NCBI RefSeq assembly: GCF_013167955.1
Contig: NZ_BLWF01000003.1
Span: 248,001 to 312,000 of the forward strand
Reading direction: 5' to 3'
DNA from: Thermanaeromonas sp. C210
GTDB lineage: Bacteria; Bacillota; DSM-521; Neomoorellales; Neomoorellaceae
Length of the DNA stretch: 64,000 nucleotides
A program made the position numbers and the translations under genes. Under the pieces are notes generated by a model, which saw only the letters and a list, made by a program, of their open reading frames with translations, ran no database searches and was not told where the DNA came from. How positions within the stretch are numbered: position 1 is the stretch's first letter; each line of letters starts with the position of its first letter. This document shows positions 45,588-54,750 of this stretch, piece by piece.

Positions 45588-46238
45588 ATGGATCCCGCAA
45601 AGTGGAGCCTGTTGTTCGGGGGCCTGGCCGGCCTTTGTCTTCTGCTGTTGTGGCCCGTAAAGGTGGAGGTGTCCTATCACCGCCGGGAGGCAGAAGGGGG
45701 GTTCCTCCACCTTACCTTAGGCCTGCCCTGGAAAAGCCTTTCCTGGAAATGGTGCGACATCTCCCCTTCTCCGTGGGAGATCCTCGGGGAGGACCCGGGC
45801 TTAACGGATACTAAGGCCCGGGAGCCGTTTCCGGTCCGGAGCTCCGGCGGGCGGCGACCTACCACGCGGTCCTTGTTAAAGAGGGGCACCTGGCTGTGGT
45901 GGAAGTTGGCTTCTGTGTGGGGCTGTTTCTTGGGAGGCACCCGATGCCAAAGTTTCCGCTGTATAATCGAAGTCGGCACCGGCAATCCGGCTTCTACGGG
46001 TGTTCTTGCAGGCGTGTTGTGGAATCTTTTGGGATTTTTTCTGCAAAATCTTCTGCGGCAAACCCGCGGCCGGTTCAAGCCCGAACTGGACATCATCCCT
46101 CACTTCGGCGCTGTTCGGTGGCAGGCGGAGTTCCGTTGTCGGCTCTCCTTTGCTGCCGGTCGGCTAATCCTGGCGGGCCTCAAAAGCGCCTTGTTGCTGT
46201 GGAGGGTGGCAAGGGGGATTCGGCGGAAGGCCCGTTGA
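45588..46238 (+). CDS. DUF2953-family membrane-anchored protein
   Basis: 216 aa. One N-terminal span (SLLFGGLAGLCLLLLWPV), then a region with few conserved features until EVGTGNPASTGVLAGVLWNLLG, the family's most conserved block, and a basic C-terminus. In Bacillus the DUF2953 gene ytfI precedes ytfJ (gerW); here one secreted-protein gene stands between the two, which supports the assignment. Role unknown, suspected in spores. Confidence 0.75.
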   Translation: MDPAKWSLLFGGLAGLCLLLLWPVKVEVSYHRREAEGGFLHLTLGLPWKSLSWKWCDISPSPWEILGEDPGLTDTKAREPFPVRSSGGRRPTTRSLLKRGTWLWWKLASVWGCFLGGTRCQSFRCIIEVGTGNPASTGVLAGVLWNLLGFFLQNLLRQTRGRFKPELDIIPHFGAVRWQAEFRCRLSFAAGRLILAGLKSALLLWRVARGIRRKAR

Positions 46239-46357
46239 AAAGGAGCCCGGGAAGAAGGGCTTTCTTAGTTTTTTCTTAAAAAATTCTAAGGTTGATTTCA
46301 TAAAGGGCGGGTATAGTATAACTGCCGGCACAAAGTTTAAGGAGGGGAGAAGGTAAA

Positions 46358-47002
46358 GTGGGTAAAGCGAAGAAGTATCTACTCATCGCGGCCGCCGCAG
46401 CGCTGATCTTCACCCTGGGATGGGGCGGGATGGCTTTGGCCCAGGGAACAGATCCCGCCAAGCCCCCGATGCGGCTGGACCAGATTTTCCTGGAGAAACT
46501 CTCCGGGCTGTTGGGACTAAGCCAGGAGGAGCTGGTCAGCCGCCTCAAGACCGCCGGGCAACAGACCGTGGACGCGGCGGTTTCCGAGGGTCTAATGAGC
46601 GCCGAGCAGGGAGAGAGGATGAAACAGGCCATAGAGGAAGGGCGCTTCCCTTGTGGACCGGGTATGTTTATGTTCGGACTTAAGGGTGGTCCCGGGGGAC
46701 GGGCGGGCATGGGTTACCTGGGGGATGTGGCTTCCATCCTGGGCATGACACCCCAGGAGCTGAGAGATGAATTGCGCAGCGGCAAAACCTTGGAGCAGCT
46801 GGCCGCCGAAAAGGGGCTTACCCTACAGGGGATAAAGGAGCGGCTTACGGAGGCCGTTAAGGGCAGGCTGGACCAGATGGTGGCCCAAGGAAAGATAAGC
46901 CGGGAAAAGGCCGACCGGATTATCGAAAGACTGCAGCAGCTGGACTTAAGTGAGTTCCCGCCGGGTAAAGGGGCCTTCCGTCTGTGGACCGATGAAGGTT
47001 AG
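46358..47002 (+). CDS. Secreted helical protein with two repeated three-helix units
   Basis: 214 aa. GTG start after AGGAGGGGAG. Signal peptide (KKYLLIAAAAALIFTLGW, cleavage near ALAQG), then two related units: LSGLLGLSQEELVSRLKTAG with QTVDAAVSEGLMSAEQGERM, and VASILGMTPQELRDELRSGK with LEQLAAEKGLTLQGIKERL and a closing helix pair. A Gly-rich hinge (GLKGGPGGRAGMG) joins them. The pattern resembles DUF2680-type exported proteins. Function unknown. Confidence 0.7.
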   Translation: MGKAKKYLLIAAAAALIFTLGWGGMALAQGTDPAKPPMRLDQIFLEKLSGLLGLSQEELVSRLKTAGQQTVDAAVSEGLMSAEQGERMKQAIEEGRFPCGPGMFMFGLKGGPGGRAGMGYLGDVASILGMTPQELRDELRSGKTLEQLAAEKGLTLQGIKERLTEAVKGRLDQMVAQGKISREKADRIIERLQQLDLSEFPPGKGAFRLWTDEG

Positions 47003-47157
47003 GGCCCAAGGGGCGGGGGCGGTTTCCTATCCCGTCTCCTGCCCCACATTCCCTTACATACTACGGTGGCGGGCAGGCCATGCTATTATATGGGGTGCAG
47101 CTCTGCGGGGCACGGCCTCGTGTTAACGGCTTGGCCAGAGGGAAAGGGGGTACAGAA

Positions 47158-47604
47158 TTGAGCGACCATCCCATTGAGGCCCTTATGAAGACGGCTATGG
47201 AGAGCATTAAAGAGATGGTGGATGTCAATACCGTGGTGGGTCAGCCCATCGAAACGGCCGACGGCATGGTAATCGTGCCTGTATCCCGGGTTACGGCGGG
47301 TTTTGCAGCCGGGGGTTCGGAATATGAATTGGGGCAGGAGGCTAAGGGTGGCGAAAGCAAAGGGCTACCCTTCGGCGGCGGCAGCGGAGCCGGTGTATCG
47401 GTTCAGCCGGTAGGCTTCCTGGTAGTGGGTAGAAACCAAATACGCTTGCTGCCGGTAGACGGCAATGCGGTAGTGGACCGGCTGATCGATTTAACTCCCC
47501 AGGTTTTGGAGCGTATCCAGGAAATTATGGGGAAGAACAAGAAGGATGCTAAGAAAGAAGAGCGGATAGTAGGTCGTACCGAAACCCTGCTGCGCCCTCA
47601 ATAG
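47158..47604 (+). CDS. gerW: Spore germination protein GerW (YtfJ)
   Basis: 148 aa from TTG 47158 (AAAGGGGG 7 nt before); the frame is open upstream to 47080 without a better start. Family landmarks: IEALMKTAMESIKEMVDVNT, GQPIETADGMVIVPVSRVT, FAAGGSEY and PFGGGSGAGVSVQPVGFLVV. Made in the forespore and needed for normal spore properties in Bacillus and Clostridium relatives. Followed by dacB. Confidence 0.92.
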   Translation: MSDHPIEALMKTAMESIKEMVDVNTVVGQPIETADGMVIVPVSRVTAGFAAGGSEYELGQEAKGGESKGLPFGGGSGAGVSVQPVGFLVVGRNQIRLLPVDGNAVVDRLIDLTPQVLERIQEIMGKNKKDAKKEERIVGRTETLLRPQ

Positions 47605-47656
47605 AAGGAATCGGCGCCTTTCCGGCGAATAAAGAAAGCCGGGGAGGTTGTCAGTA

Positions 47657-48829
47657 GTGCTTCTTAGTAGAATATGGCACCGCAAACTCTGTCGGGCAGC
47701 AGCCGGGCTCTTTTTGTTATTATGGCTGATCTTTCCCCTAGAGGCGTCGGCCGGGGAACCCCAGATTGAGGCCACAAGTGCGGTACTCATGGATGCCCTG
47801 ACAGGACAAGTCCTGTGGAGCAAGAATCCCCATGAGAGGCTTCCCCAGGCCAGTACTACGAAAATCACCACCGCCATAGTTGCCCTGGAGCGCGGGAACC
47901 TCACCGACCTGGTGCGGGCCAGCAAGAAGGCGGCCGAAGTAGGGGAGGCGTCTATTTATCTGGAGGAAGGAGAAACCCTCACTCTGGAAGAGCTTATCTA
48001 TGCCCTGCTACTGCGCTCGGCTAACGATGCGGCCGTAGCCATTGCCGAGCACATCGGCGGTACCGAAGAAGAGTTTGTAAACCTTATGAACGCCAAGGCC
48101 CGGGAAATAGGGGCCGGAAATACCCACTACGCCAATCCCCATGGCCTATCGGCACCCGGGCATTATTCTTCCGCCTATGACCTGGCTCTTATAGCGCGTT
48201 ACGCCCTCCAAAACCCGAAATTCAGGGAGATAGTGGCTACGAAGGAGGCGGTCATTCCCTGGCCGGGAAAGCCCTGGGATCGCCTCTTGGTTAATAACAA
48301 CCAGCTTTTGTGGGGCTACTATGAATATCCGGGAGCGGACGGAGTCAAAACGGGCTATACGCGGGAAGCAGGGCAGGTACTGGTGGCCTCGGCCACCCGC
48401 GAAGGCCGCCAGCTCATTGCTGTAGTCATGCATTCTCCCAATAGGTACCGGGAAGCAAGCCTGCTGCTGGACTACGGCTTTGAGCATTTTACCCGCCGGG
48501 TCCTTATGCCGGCCGGGAAAACAGTGGCCATGGCCCCAGTGAGCAGGGGTCTTAGAGACACTGTACCGGCCGTCACGGCCGGGCAGGTAGTGGTTGCCGT
48601 GCCCAAAGACGTGCCGGCTGAGTGGCAGCAGGACATTGAAATATTGCCGGGGCTAACGGCTCCCCTTAAGCAGGGGGACAAGGTAGGCACGGTGGTCTTT
48701 AGGTGGCAGGACCATAAGGTAGCGGTGGACTTGGTGGCCGGCCGGGATATACGGGAACAACCTTGGTGGCTGGCCTTTCTTCAGGCCTTCATTAACATCT
48801 TCCATTTTCCCTGGGTCCGGTTGAGCTAG
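47657..48829 (+). CDS. dacB: D-alanyl-D-alanine carboxypeptidase (DacB/DacF type)
   Basis: 390 aa from GTG 47657 (GGGGAGG 9 nt before). Serine peptidase S11 that trims the terminal D-Ala of peptidoglycan; in sporulation it sets cortex cross-linking. Signal peptide (AAGLFLLLWLIFPLEASA), SxxK as PQASTTKITTAIVAL, SxN as LRSANDAAVAIAEH, KTG as GVKTGYTREAGQ, and the C-terminal beta domain plus a hydrophobic/amphipathic membrane anchor at the end. The order dacB-spmA-spmB matches the sporulation operon of Bacillus. Confidence 0.93.
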   Translation: MLLSRIWHRKLCRAAAGLFLLLWLIFPLEASAGEPQIEATSAVLMDALTGQVLWSKNPHERLPQASTTKITTAIVALERGNLTDLVRASKKAAEVGEASIYLEEGETLTLEELIYALLLRSANDAAVAIAEHIGGTEEEFVNLMNAKAREIGAGNTHYANPHGLSAPGHYSSAYDLALIARYALQNPKFREIVATKEAVIPWPGKPWDRLLVNNNQLLWGYYEYPGADGVKTGYTREAGQVLVASATREGRQLIAVVMHSPNRYREASLLLDYGFEHFTRRVLMPAGKTVAMAPVSRGLRDTVPAVTAGQVVVAVPKDVPAEWQQDIEILPGLTAPLKQGDKVGTVVFRWQDHKVAVDLVAGRDIREQPWWLAFLQAFINIFHFPWVRLS

Positions 48830-48906
48830 CCTGTTTTATTTCCCTTGGTTCTATATTTTGCCATCCCTTCATAAGTTTACTAGAAAGTAGCTTATGGGGG
48901 GATTAG

Positions 48907-49494
48907 ATGGTCAATCTGATCTGGCTCCTAATGCTAGTCGCCGGTATAGCCGTGGCTGGTGTCCAGGGCAGAATTGAAGCAGTGACGGAGGCGGCCCTGG
49001 GAGCTGCCCAGATGGCCGTGAACCTGGCCCTGGAGCTAATAGGGCTTATGGCCCTTTGGCTGGGCCTGTTAAAGATTGCGGAAGAAGCGGGACTGGTGGG
49101 GCTCTTGGCCCGTGCCCTGCGGCCCGTTACCCGCTACCTGTTCCCCGAAATTCCCCAGGACCACCCTGCCATCGGTGCTATCCTGATGAATTTGAGTGCC
49201 AACATTTTGGGGCTGGGCAACGCCGCCACCCCTTTTGGCTTAAAGGCCATGCAGGAACTCCAGCGGCTAAATCCTTCCCAGGAAGAAGCTACTCCGGCCA
49301 TGTGCACCTTTCTGGGATTGAACACGGGCTGCATAACCCTCATACCGGCCACCATTATCGGTATCAGGGCCGCAGCCGGGTCAACCGATCCCACCATTGT
49401 TGTGGGTCCCACCATCATTGCCACCGGGATCAGCATGATGGCTGCCGTCGCCGGCGACCGCCTCTTCCGCCGCCTCTACGGTCGCCGGGGGTGA
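48907..49494 (+). CDS. spmA: Spore maturation protein A
   Basis: 195 aa, polytopic membrane protein of the nucleoside-recognition (Gate) family. Landmarks: IEAVTEAALGAAQMAVNLAL, LMNLSANILGLGNAATPFGL, AMCTFLGLNTGCITLIPAT. SpmA with SpmB promotes spore dehydration. ATG after GGGGGG. Followed 4 bp later by spmB. Confidence 0.94.
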   Translation: MVNLIWLLMLVAGIAVAGVQGRIEAVTEAALGAAQMAVNLALELIGLMALWLGLLKIAEEAGLVGLLARALRPVTRYLFPEIPQDHPAIGAILMNLSANILGLGNAATPFGLKAMQELQRLNPSQEEATPAMCTFLGLNTGCITLIPATIIGIRAAAGSTDPTIVVGPTIIATGISMMAAVAGDRLFRRLYGRRG

Positions 49495-49498
49495 TGCC

Positions 49499-50032
49499 GT
49501 GACCGAAGTAATTCTTGAGATATCCCGTTGGGCCATCCCTGCAGTCCTGTTTTTTATCCCAACCTACAGCTACCTCAAGGGGCTTAGGGTGTACGAGGTT
49601 TTTGTTGCCGGCGCCGAAGACGGGTTCAGGGTAGCGGTTAAAATCATACCCTTCCTTGTGGGCATGCTGGTCGCCATAGGTGTTTTCCGGGCCTCGGGGG
49701 CCATGGACCTGTTGGCCCGCCTCCTGGACCCCCTTTTAAGAATGATAGGGGTGCCGGGAGAAGTCCTCCCCCTGGCCATCCTGCGCCCCCTTTCGGGAGG
49801 TGGGGCCCTGGGGGTGGCCGCGGAACTCATAAGCCACTATGGTCCCGATTCCTTCATCGGCCGGCTCTCCTCGGTAATGCAGGGAAGCACCGACACAACC
49901 TTTTACGTACTCACCGTCTACTTCGGCTCCGTGGGCATAAGGCGCTACCGCTATGCCCTGGCTTTGGGCTTGATAGCGGATATATCCAGCCTGCTGGCCG
50001 CCGTGGCCGTCTGCCGCATGATGTTTGGATAA
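49499..50032 (+). CDS. spmB: Spore maturation protein B
   Basis: 177 aa. Second Gate-domain membrane protein: FVAGAEDGFRVAVKIIPFLV, LAILRPLSGGGALGVAAELI, SVMQGSTDTTFYVLTVYFGS. GTG start, essentially contiguous with spmA. Acts with SpmA in spore core dehydration. Confidence 0.94.
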   Translation: MTEVILEISRWAIPAVLFFIPTYSYLKGLRVYEVFVAGAEDGFRVAVKIIPFLVGMLVAIGVFRASGAMDLLARLLDPLLRMIGVPGEVLPLAILRPLSGGGALGVAAELISHYGPDSFIGRLSSVMQGSTDTTFYVLTVYFGSVGIRRYRYALALGLIADISSLLAAVAVCRMMFG

Positions 50033-50222
50033 AGTATTCGAGCTTTGGTTTCAACCTGGGTCAGCAATTGGTCTAAGTTGACTCTAACTAAGGGGCCATT
50101 CTTACCACCAGGCGGTGAAAATTGATAATTAAACCCCAGTAAAATCATAGCAAAAAGGGTAGAACAACACCAACTCTTAGCCAGAAGAGGTATTGAGGGT
50201 ATACCCATGAAGGCGGGGCAGC

Positions 50223-50750
50223 CTAAGGATCCAGGGCACCTTCCAGCTTTAAGAGCCTCTCTTTTACCTCCAGCCCTCCTCCGAAGCCCCGCAGGTCACC
50301 GCTAGCTCCGATAACCCGGTGACAGGGAACGATGATGCCTACGGGGTTGCTCCCTATGGCCCTCCCCACAGCTCGAGCAGCTTTAGGTTTACCTATACCG
50401 CGCGCTATGTCGCCGTAACTGCAGGTAGCACCGTAGGGTATGGCCCGGAGGGCCTCCCATACCCTCAGCTGGAAAGGAGTACCCCTGAGATCCAAGGATA
50501 CTTCAAAGGTGCGGCGCCGGCCGGAAAAATATTCTTCCAGCTGCCGGAAAACTTCCCTGGCTATCCCTGGGTTTTCTTTTATGGTTGCCCCGGGGAAAAT
50601 AACTTTTAGGGCGGCCTGGACCTCTGCCGGGCCTTCATTGGGAAAGGACAGTCGGCATACACCTTTGGAACTTAAGGCTACGGTAAGGTAACCTAAGGGG
50701 GAAGGGCGCCTTTCCCAGTAGATCACGGTTGGTTCCGGTTGAGTTGACAT
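50223..50750 (-). CDS. ogt: Methylated-DNA-protein-cysteine methyltransferase
   Basis: 175 aa from ATG 50750 (AAGGTGGG upstream). Suicide repair enzyme that takes alkyl groups from O6-alkylguanine. Active-site block GIIVPCHRVIGASGDLRGFGGG, the recognition helix YGDIARGIGKPKAARAVGRA and GTPFQLRVWEALRAIPYG. Stands alone between spmB and the cwlJ-like gene, on the opposite strand. Confidence 0.95.
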   Translation of the reverse strand: MSTQPEPTVIYWERRPSPLGYLTVALSSKGVCRLSFPNEGPAEVQAALKVIFPGATIKENPGIAREVFRQLEEYFSGRRRTFEVSLDLRGTPFQLRVWEALRAIPYGATCSYGDIARGIGKPKAARAVGRAIGSNPVGIIVPCHRVIGASGDLRGFGGGLEVKERLLKLEGALDP

Positions 50751-50966
50751 ATGGCCCACCTTTTATAATTGATATAAAAGCTTTTCTAAACTCATCATAA
50801 CAGAAATCAAGCAAGGAAATCACCTGGGGGCACAACACTTTCTAACCTGCTCCGCTCTGGCCCCCGGCGTCCAACGGCACACTTTAGTTGTAGTGGGAAC
50901 ATAAATTATGATAGCACCTACCAATAATGACCTGTACAGATAATGATTAAGAAAGGAGAATAGAGA

Positions 50967-51380
50967 TTGACGGATACCACCAAACATGAGTCCCCTGATA
51001 AAACCTCTATTATCCCGGCGACTGAAGAAGATGTGTTATTGTTGGCCAGGTTAATTCAGGCGGAAGCGGAGGCAGAACCGCTGGAAGGCATGATTGCCGT
51101 CGGTGCCGTCGTGGTCAATCGTGTGCGCCACCCCGACTTTCCTAACACAATCTACGAGGTGATTATGCAACCTGGCCAGTTCGAATCGGTAGGCAATAAT
51201 AGGCTGGCTAGTGTGAAGGCTCCCAATAGGGATGCCATTAAAGCTGCGGTAAAAGCCCTGGAGGGTGTTGACCCGACTAACGGCGCCCTCTTTTTCTATA
51301 ACCCGCAGCTCACAGATAACCAGTGGATAAAAAGCAAAAAAGTTAAGATGGCTTTTGGCAATCACCTCTTTGTTGTTTAG
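50967..51380 (+). CDS. Cell-wall hydrolase of the SleB/CwlJ family
   Basis: 137 aa from TTG 50967 (GAAAGGAG upstream). Single Hydrolase_2 domain: LLARLIQAEAEAEPLEGMIA with the catalytic Glu, VGAVVVNRVRHPDFPNTIYE, VIMQPGQFESVGNNRL and a C-terminal NGALFFYNPQ. There is no signal peptide and no peptidoglycan-binding domain, so it resembles CwlJ (spore-cortex lytic enzyme of the coat) more than SleB. No gerQ gene is adjacent. Confidence 0.85.
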   Translation: MTDTTKHESPDKTSIIPATEEDVLLLARLIQAEAEAEPLEGMIAVGAVVVNRVRHPDFPNTIYEVIMQPGQFESVGNNRLASVKAPNRDAIKAAVKALEGVDPTNGALFFYNPQLTDNQWIKSKKVKMAFGNHLFVV

Positions 51381-51532
51381 GCAGTTCATACTATGCTTGC
51401 AGGATAACGATCGTTTTCAAGAATAAATCCTATCTATTCTATTATAAGGGTCTATTCCCCGGAGTTCGGGCATAGGCCCGTACCGAAGGTAAAAACCCTT
51501 AAGATTGCTGCCCCAGTCTCAAGGGCTTTATT

Positions 51533-51709
51533 TCATCCTGTCGCCTGGCTTCTGGCTTGTGAGTTCTGTTTTACACACTCGGATAACAGATATTCAATTT
51601 GCGCGTTGATCGACCGAAAATCATCCTCCACCCAGGCGGCCAGCTCCTGCCAGAGTGATGCGGATATCCGAAGTAGGAGTTGTTTTTTCTCTTTTTCTTT
51701 GTGTCCCAT
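51533..51709 (-). CDS. Small Arc-type ribbon-helix-helix DNA-binding protein
   Basis: 58 aa. A basic start (MGHKEKEKKQ) leads into the ribbon LLLRISASLWQELAAWV, then helix 2 (DFRSINAQIEYLL), the standard Arc/MetJ ribbon-helix-helix pattern, and a short polar tail. AAGGGA stands 9 nt before the ATG. Likely a small dimeric repressor or antitoxin-like protein. No toxin gene is visible next to it. A palindrome-like GTACACTAGTAC lies upstream (51745-51756) and could be its operator. Confidence 0.7.
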   Translation of the reverse strand: MGHKEKEKKQLLLRISASLWQELAAWVEDDFRSINAQIEYLLSECVKQNSQARSQATG

Positions 51710-51864
51710 CTCCCGACGTCCCTTTTTGTCTTTACTTCTTTATTCAGTACACTAGTACAGCGACCCTCACTCTACCCAAAGTGTTCTTGGTCTGGTACAG
51801 TAAGTTTAGACTACTTCGGTTAAAACTTGCCTGGTAAACAAAAGAATGTCCATGGTGAATCCAC

Positions 51865-52596
51865 ATGCGCTTACAAAAATTTTTGGCCCAAGCAGGAGTA
51901 GCCTCCAGGCGTAGCGCAGAAGACCTCATCCGCGCCGGGAGGGTTAAGGTGAACGGCAATACAGTGACGGCCATGGGCGTAAAGGTAGAACCCGGGCGAG
52001 ATTTGGTGGAAGTGGACGGCCGAGAGGTGAAGTGGAACGGAGAAAAAGTGTACTACCTGCTGTACAAGCCTCCGGGTTATGTTACTACTCTCTACGACCC
52101 CCAGGGAAGACCTAAAGTTATCGACCTGCTCAAGGGAGTAAAGAAAAGGGTATTTCCTGTGGGGCGCCTGGATTACGACACGGAAGGCCTGTTATTGTTG
52201 ACCAACGACGGTGAACTGAACTTGAGGTTAACTCACCCGCGTTACGGGGTGACCAAAACCTACCGGGCTCTGGTGAAGGGCGTGCCCGACCGGCAGGCTT
52301 TACACAAGCTGGCTACAGGGGTAAAACTGGAGGACGGCATGACGGCTCCGGCGGAAGTTAAACTGTTGCGGTTGGGGAAAGATACCTCTATACTGGAACT
52401 AACCTTGCGGGAAGGGCGAAAACGGGAAGTGCGCCGCATGTGCTCGGCGGTGGGACACCCGGTTTTAAGGCTTAAGAGAACTAAGATGGCTTTTTTGACG
52501 TTGAAGGGGCTACGTCCGGGCGAATACCGGCCGCTTACGAAGAGGGAAGTGGAACGTCTCTATGCTCTGACGGGCCTAAAGAGGGACGACAGTTAA
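51865..52596 (+). CDS. rluB: 23S rRNA pseudouridine synthase, RluB/RsuA family
   Basis: 243 aa. N-terminal S4 RNA-binding domain (MRLQKFLAQAGVASRRSAED, LIRAGRVKVNG), then the pseudouridine synthase domain with catalytic Asp in VGRLDYDTEGLLLLTNDGEL and LREGRKREVRRMCSAVGHPV. Modifies U2605-type positions of 23S rRNA. Same gene order (spmB to rluB) as in Bacillus apart from ogt, the cwlJ-like gene and the small DNA-binding protein in between. Confidence 0.94.
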   Translation: MRLQKFLAQAGVASRRSAEDLIRAGRVKVNGNTVTAMGVKVEPGRDLVEVDGREVKWNGEKVYYLLYKPPGYVTTLYDPQGRPKVIDLLKGVKKRVFPVGRLDYDTEGLLLLTNDGELNLRLTHPRYGVTKTYRALVKGVPDRQALHKLATGVKLEDGMTAPAEVKLLRLGKDTSILELTLREGRKREVRRMCSAVGHPVLRLKRTKMAFLTLKGLRPGEYRPLTKREVERLYALTGLKRDDS

Positions 52597-52695
52597 CCCG
52601 ACGCCGGGGGGTGAAAAGAGAGCCGGTAACAGCTTATCCCGAGGGGTGGCGCAACAGGCAGATTGAAGAACAGCTCAGAGGAATGGGGTGGTACT

Positions 52696-53226
52696 TTGGC
52701 AGGACTTAAATGTGGCCTGGTGCAGGTCTACACCGGCGATGGTAAAGGGAAGACAACGGCGGCCTTCGGTTTGGCCCTGCGGGCGGCCGGGCGCGGGTTA
52801 AAGGTGGTGATCGTACAATTTCTTAAGACCGCGGACTACGGTGAGCATAAGGCTTTGGCCCGGCTGACCCCGGAAATCCAGGTGAAGGCTTTTGGGCGTC
52901 AGGGCTTCGTCCGGCGCCAGGGACTCCAGCCGGAAGACTATGAAAGGGCCCGGGAGGCCCTCTCTTTTGCCGGGGAAGTCATGTTGAAGAGGGAAGCGGA
53001 CATACTAATCCTGGATGAGATCAATGTGGCCCTCCATTTTGGCCTGCTGTCGGAGGAAGAGGTACTGGCACTCTTAGAGACGCGGCCGCCGGAAATGGAG
53101 CTAGTTTTGACCGGCCGTGGTGCGCCGGAAAGGATTGTGGCCGTAGCCGACCTGGTAACCGAAATGCGGCCCCTGAAACACCCGTATTCCAAGGGAGTTA
53201 AAGCGCGAAAGGGTATAGAGTTTTGA
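52696..53226 (+). CDS. cobO: Cob(I)alamin adenosyltransferase (CobO/BtuR type)
   Basis: 176 aa from TTG 52696; the frame opens at 52663 with another TTG. P-loop VYTGDGKGKTTAAFGLALRA, then VVIVQFLKTADYGEHKA, ILILDEINVALHFGLL (Walker-B-like) and VTEMRPLKHPYSKGVKARKG at the end. Transfers adenosyl from ATP to corrinoids. No cobalamin riboswitch or other cob genes were seen, so it stands alone. Confidence 0.93.
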   Translation: MAGLKCGLVQVYTGDGKGKTTAAFGLALRAAGRGLKVVIVQFLKTADYGEHKALARLTPEIQVKAFGRQGFVRRQGLQPEDYERAREALSFAGEVMLKREADILILDEINVALHFGLLSEEEVLALLETRPPEMELVLTGRGAPERIVAVADLVTEMRPLKHPYSKGVKARKGIEF

Positions 53227-53352
53227 GAAAGGTTTTTCCAGTCTCCAGCAGGAGTCTGGCCTTTGCATTGCGAATAAGTAGTATAATCATGTCATGCTAC
53301 AATTACTGGGAGACAGGAGGTGAATCCTGGCAAGGAAGGGGCCAGGAACAAA

Positions 53353-54345
53353 GTGGCAGTAATATTTTATGATCAGGATGCCGATCTCAAGGTACTGCAG
53401 GGCAAAAAGATCGCTATTATGGGCTACGGTAGCCAGGGGCATGCTCAGGCTCAAAACTTAAAGGACAGCGGCATGGACGTTGTGGTGGGTCTGCGCAAGG
53501 GCAGCAAGTCGTGGGCTGCAGCGGAAGAAGCCGGGCTTACGGTAAAAACCGTGAGCGAAGCCGCGGCAGAAGCCGATGTTATCCAGATCCTTTTGCCTGA
53601 TGAAGTCCAGCCCCAGGTTTATCGCGAAGAGATTGCTCCTCATTTGAAGGCGGGCAACGCCCTGATGTTTTCTCACGGCTTTAACATCCATTACCACCAG
53701 ATCGTTCCCCCTGATGATGTGGACGTCCTCATGGTAGCCCCTAAGAGTCCAGGCCATCTGGTGCGGCGCATGTATGTAGAAGGTAAAGGCGTCCCCGCGT
53801 TGCTGGCTGTTCATCAAGATACCACCGGCAAGGCCAAAGAGCTGGGCCTGGCCTATGCCAAAGCCATTGGGTGTACCCGGGCGGGGGTCATCGAAACCAC
53901 CTTCAAAGAGGAAACGGAAACGGACATATTCGGTGAACAGGCCGTTTTGTGTGGCGGATGCACAGCCCTCATCCAAGCGGCCTTTGAAACTCTGGTAGAG
54001 GCCGGTTACCAGCCGGAGATAGCTTATTTCGAATGCCTTAATGAGCTTAAGCTCCTGGTGGACATGATGTACGAGGGCGGCATCAAGTATATGCGCTTCT
54101 CCATCAGCGATACGGCTGAGTACGGGGATTTGACCCGTGGGCCGCGGGTTATCGACGACCATGTGCGGGCCACCATGAAGCAGATCCTGCGCGAGATCCA
54201 GGACGGCACCTTTGCGCGGGAATGGATTTTAGAAAACCAGGCGGGCCGGCCCGTGTTTAACGCTTTGCGCAAGCGGGCGCGGGAGCACCTGATTGAAAAG
54301 GTAGGGGACGAACTGAGGGCTATGATGCCCTGGTTGAAGAAATAG
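53353..54345 (+). CDS. ilvC: Ketol-acid reductoisomerase
   Basis: 330 aa from GTG 53353, which gives the family's canonical length and start ([20 protein letters not shown]). Class I enzyme of valine/leucine/isoleucine synthesis. NADPH site [15 protein letters not shown], metal and substrate residues in [34 protein letters not shown] and [19 protein letters not shown]. The other ilv/leu genes are not in the window. A TATAAT box at 53282-53287 may be the -10 of its promoter. Confidence 0.96.
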   Translation: MAVIFYDQDADLKVLQGKKIAIMGYGSQGHAQAQNLKDSGMDVVVGLRKGSKSWAAAEEAGLTVKTVSEAAAEADVIQILLPDEVQPQVYREEIAPHLKAGNALMFSHGFNIHYHQIVPPDDVDVLMVAPKSPGHLVRRMYVEGKGVPALLAVHQDTTGKAKELGLAYAKAIGCTRAGVIETTFKEETETDIFGEQAVLCGGCTALIQAAFETLVEAGYQPEIAYFECLNELKLLVDMMYEGGIKYMRFSISDTAEYGDLTRGPRVIDDHVRATMKQILREIQDGTFAREWILENQAGRPVFNALRKRAREHLIEKVGDELRAMMPWLKK

Positions 54346-54395
54346 TCTCTTGCCGGAGGGGATGCGGTGGCAGCATGATAACCCTTTGAGGAGGG

Positions 54396-54438
54396 GCACT
54401 TAAGGGGTGAACGACACACCCCTTAAGTGCTTCGTTTT
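54396..54438 (+). terminator. Rho-independent terminator after ilvC
   Basis: Perfect 14-bp stem GCACTTAAGGGGTG/CACCCCTTAAGTGC (54396-54409 and 54417-54430), 7-nt loop, followed by TTCGTTTTT. Confidence 0.92.
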
Positions 54439-54750
54439 TCGCGGGCCCGGAGGTTCGGACCCGGGGGGATGGCTCCGGCTTTGCAGGTGTGCCGACAATA
54501 AGGGGGCGGCGGCGCCCGGTCACCGCCTTGCCGAAGGGGTTCTCCGGAAGCCGAAGGCCACTATCGAGATGCTTTAGACGCCCTGCCCAGCCCTTGGAAG
54601 GGCTAGGGGAAGCCGTACCTCCCTCAGTTTTCCTTCGGCCTGCCTACCTTGAGGCGGTGGCGGGAAAAAAGCCCTGGATAGGCAACGCGAGATATGATAT
54701 AACAGAAAGGCAACGGATTCCATTTTGCGGTGGGGATGGGGTATAGATCT
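54439..54750. other. Gene-free stretch after the ilvC terminator
   Basis: About 310 bp of GC-rich sequence with no supported gene. A TATAACAG at 54697 may belong to the promoter of the HutP-family gene. No riboswitch or tRNA was recognised. Confidence 0.35.

Noticed and set aside
49951-50208. 85-codon minus-strand frame overlapping the end of spmB
   Set aside because: Overlaps a well-supported gene and lacks an SD; the part outside spmB may be old debris but I could not place it.
52597-52695. Cobalamin riboswitch before the adenosyltransferase gene
   Set aside because: The gap is too short and holds no B12-box-like sequence.
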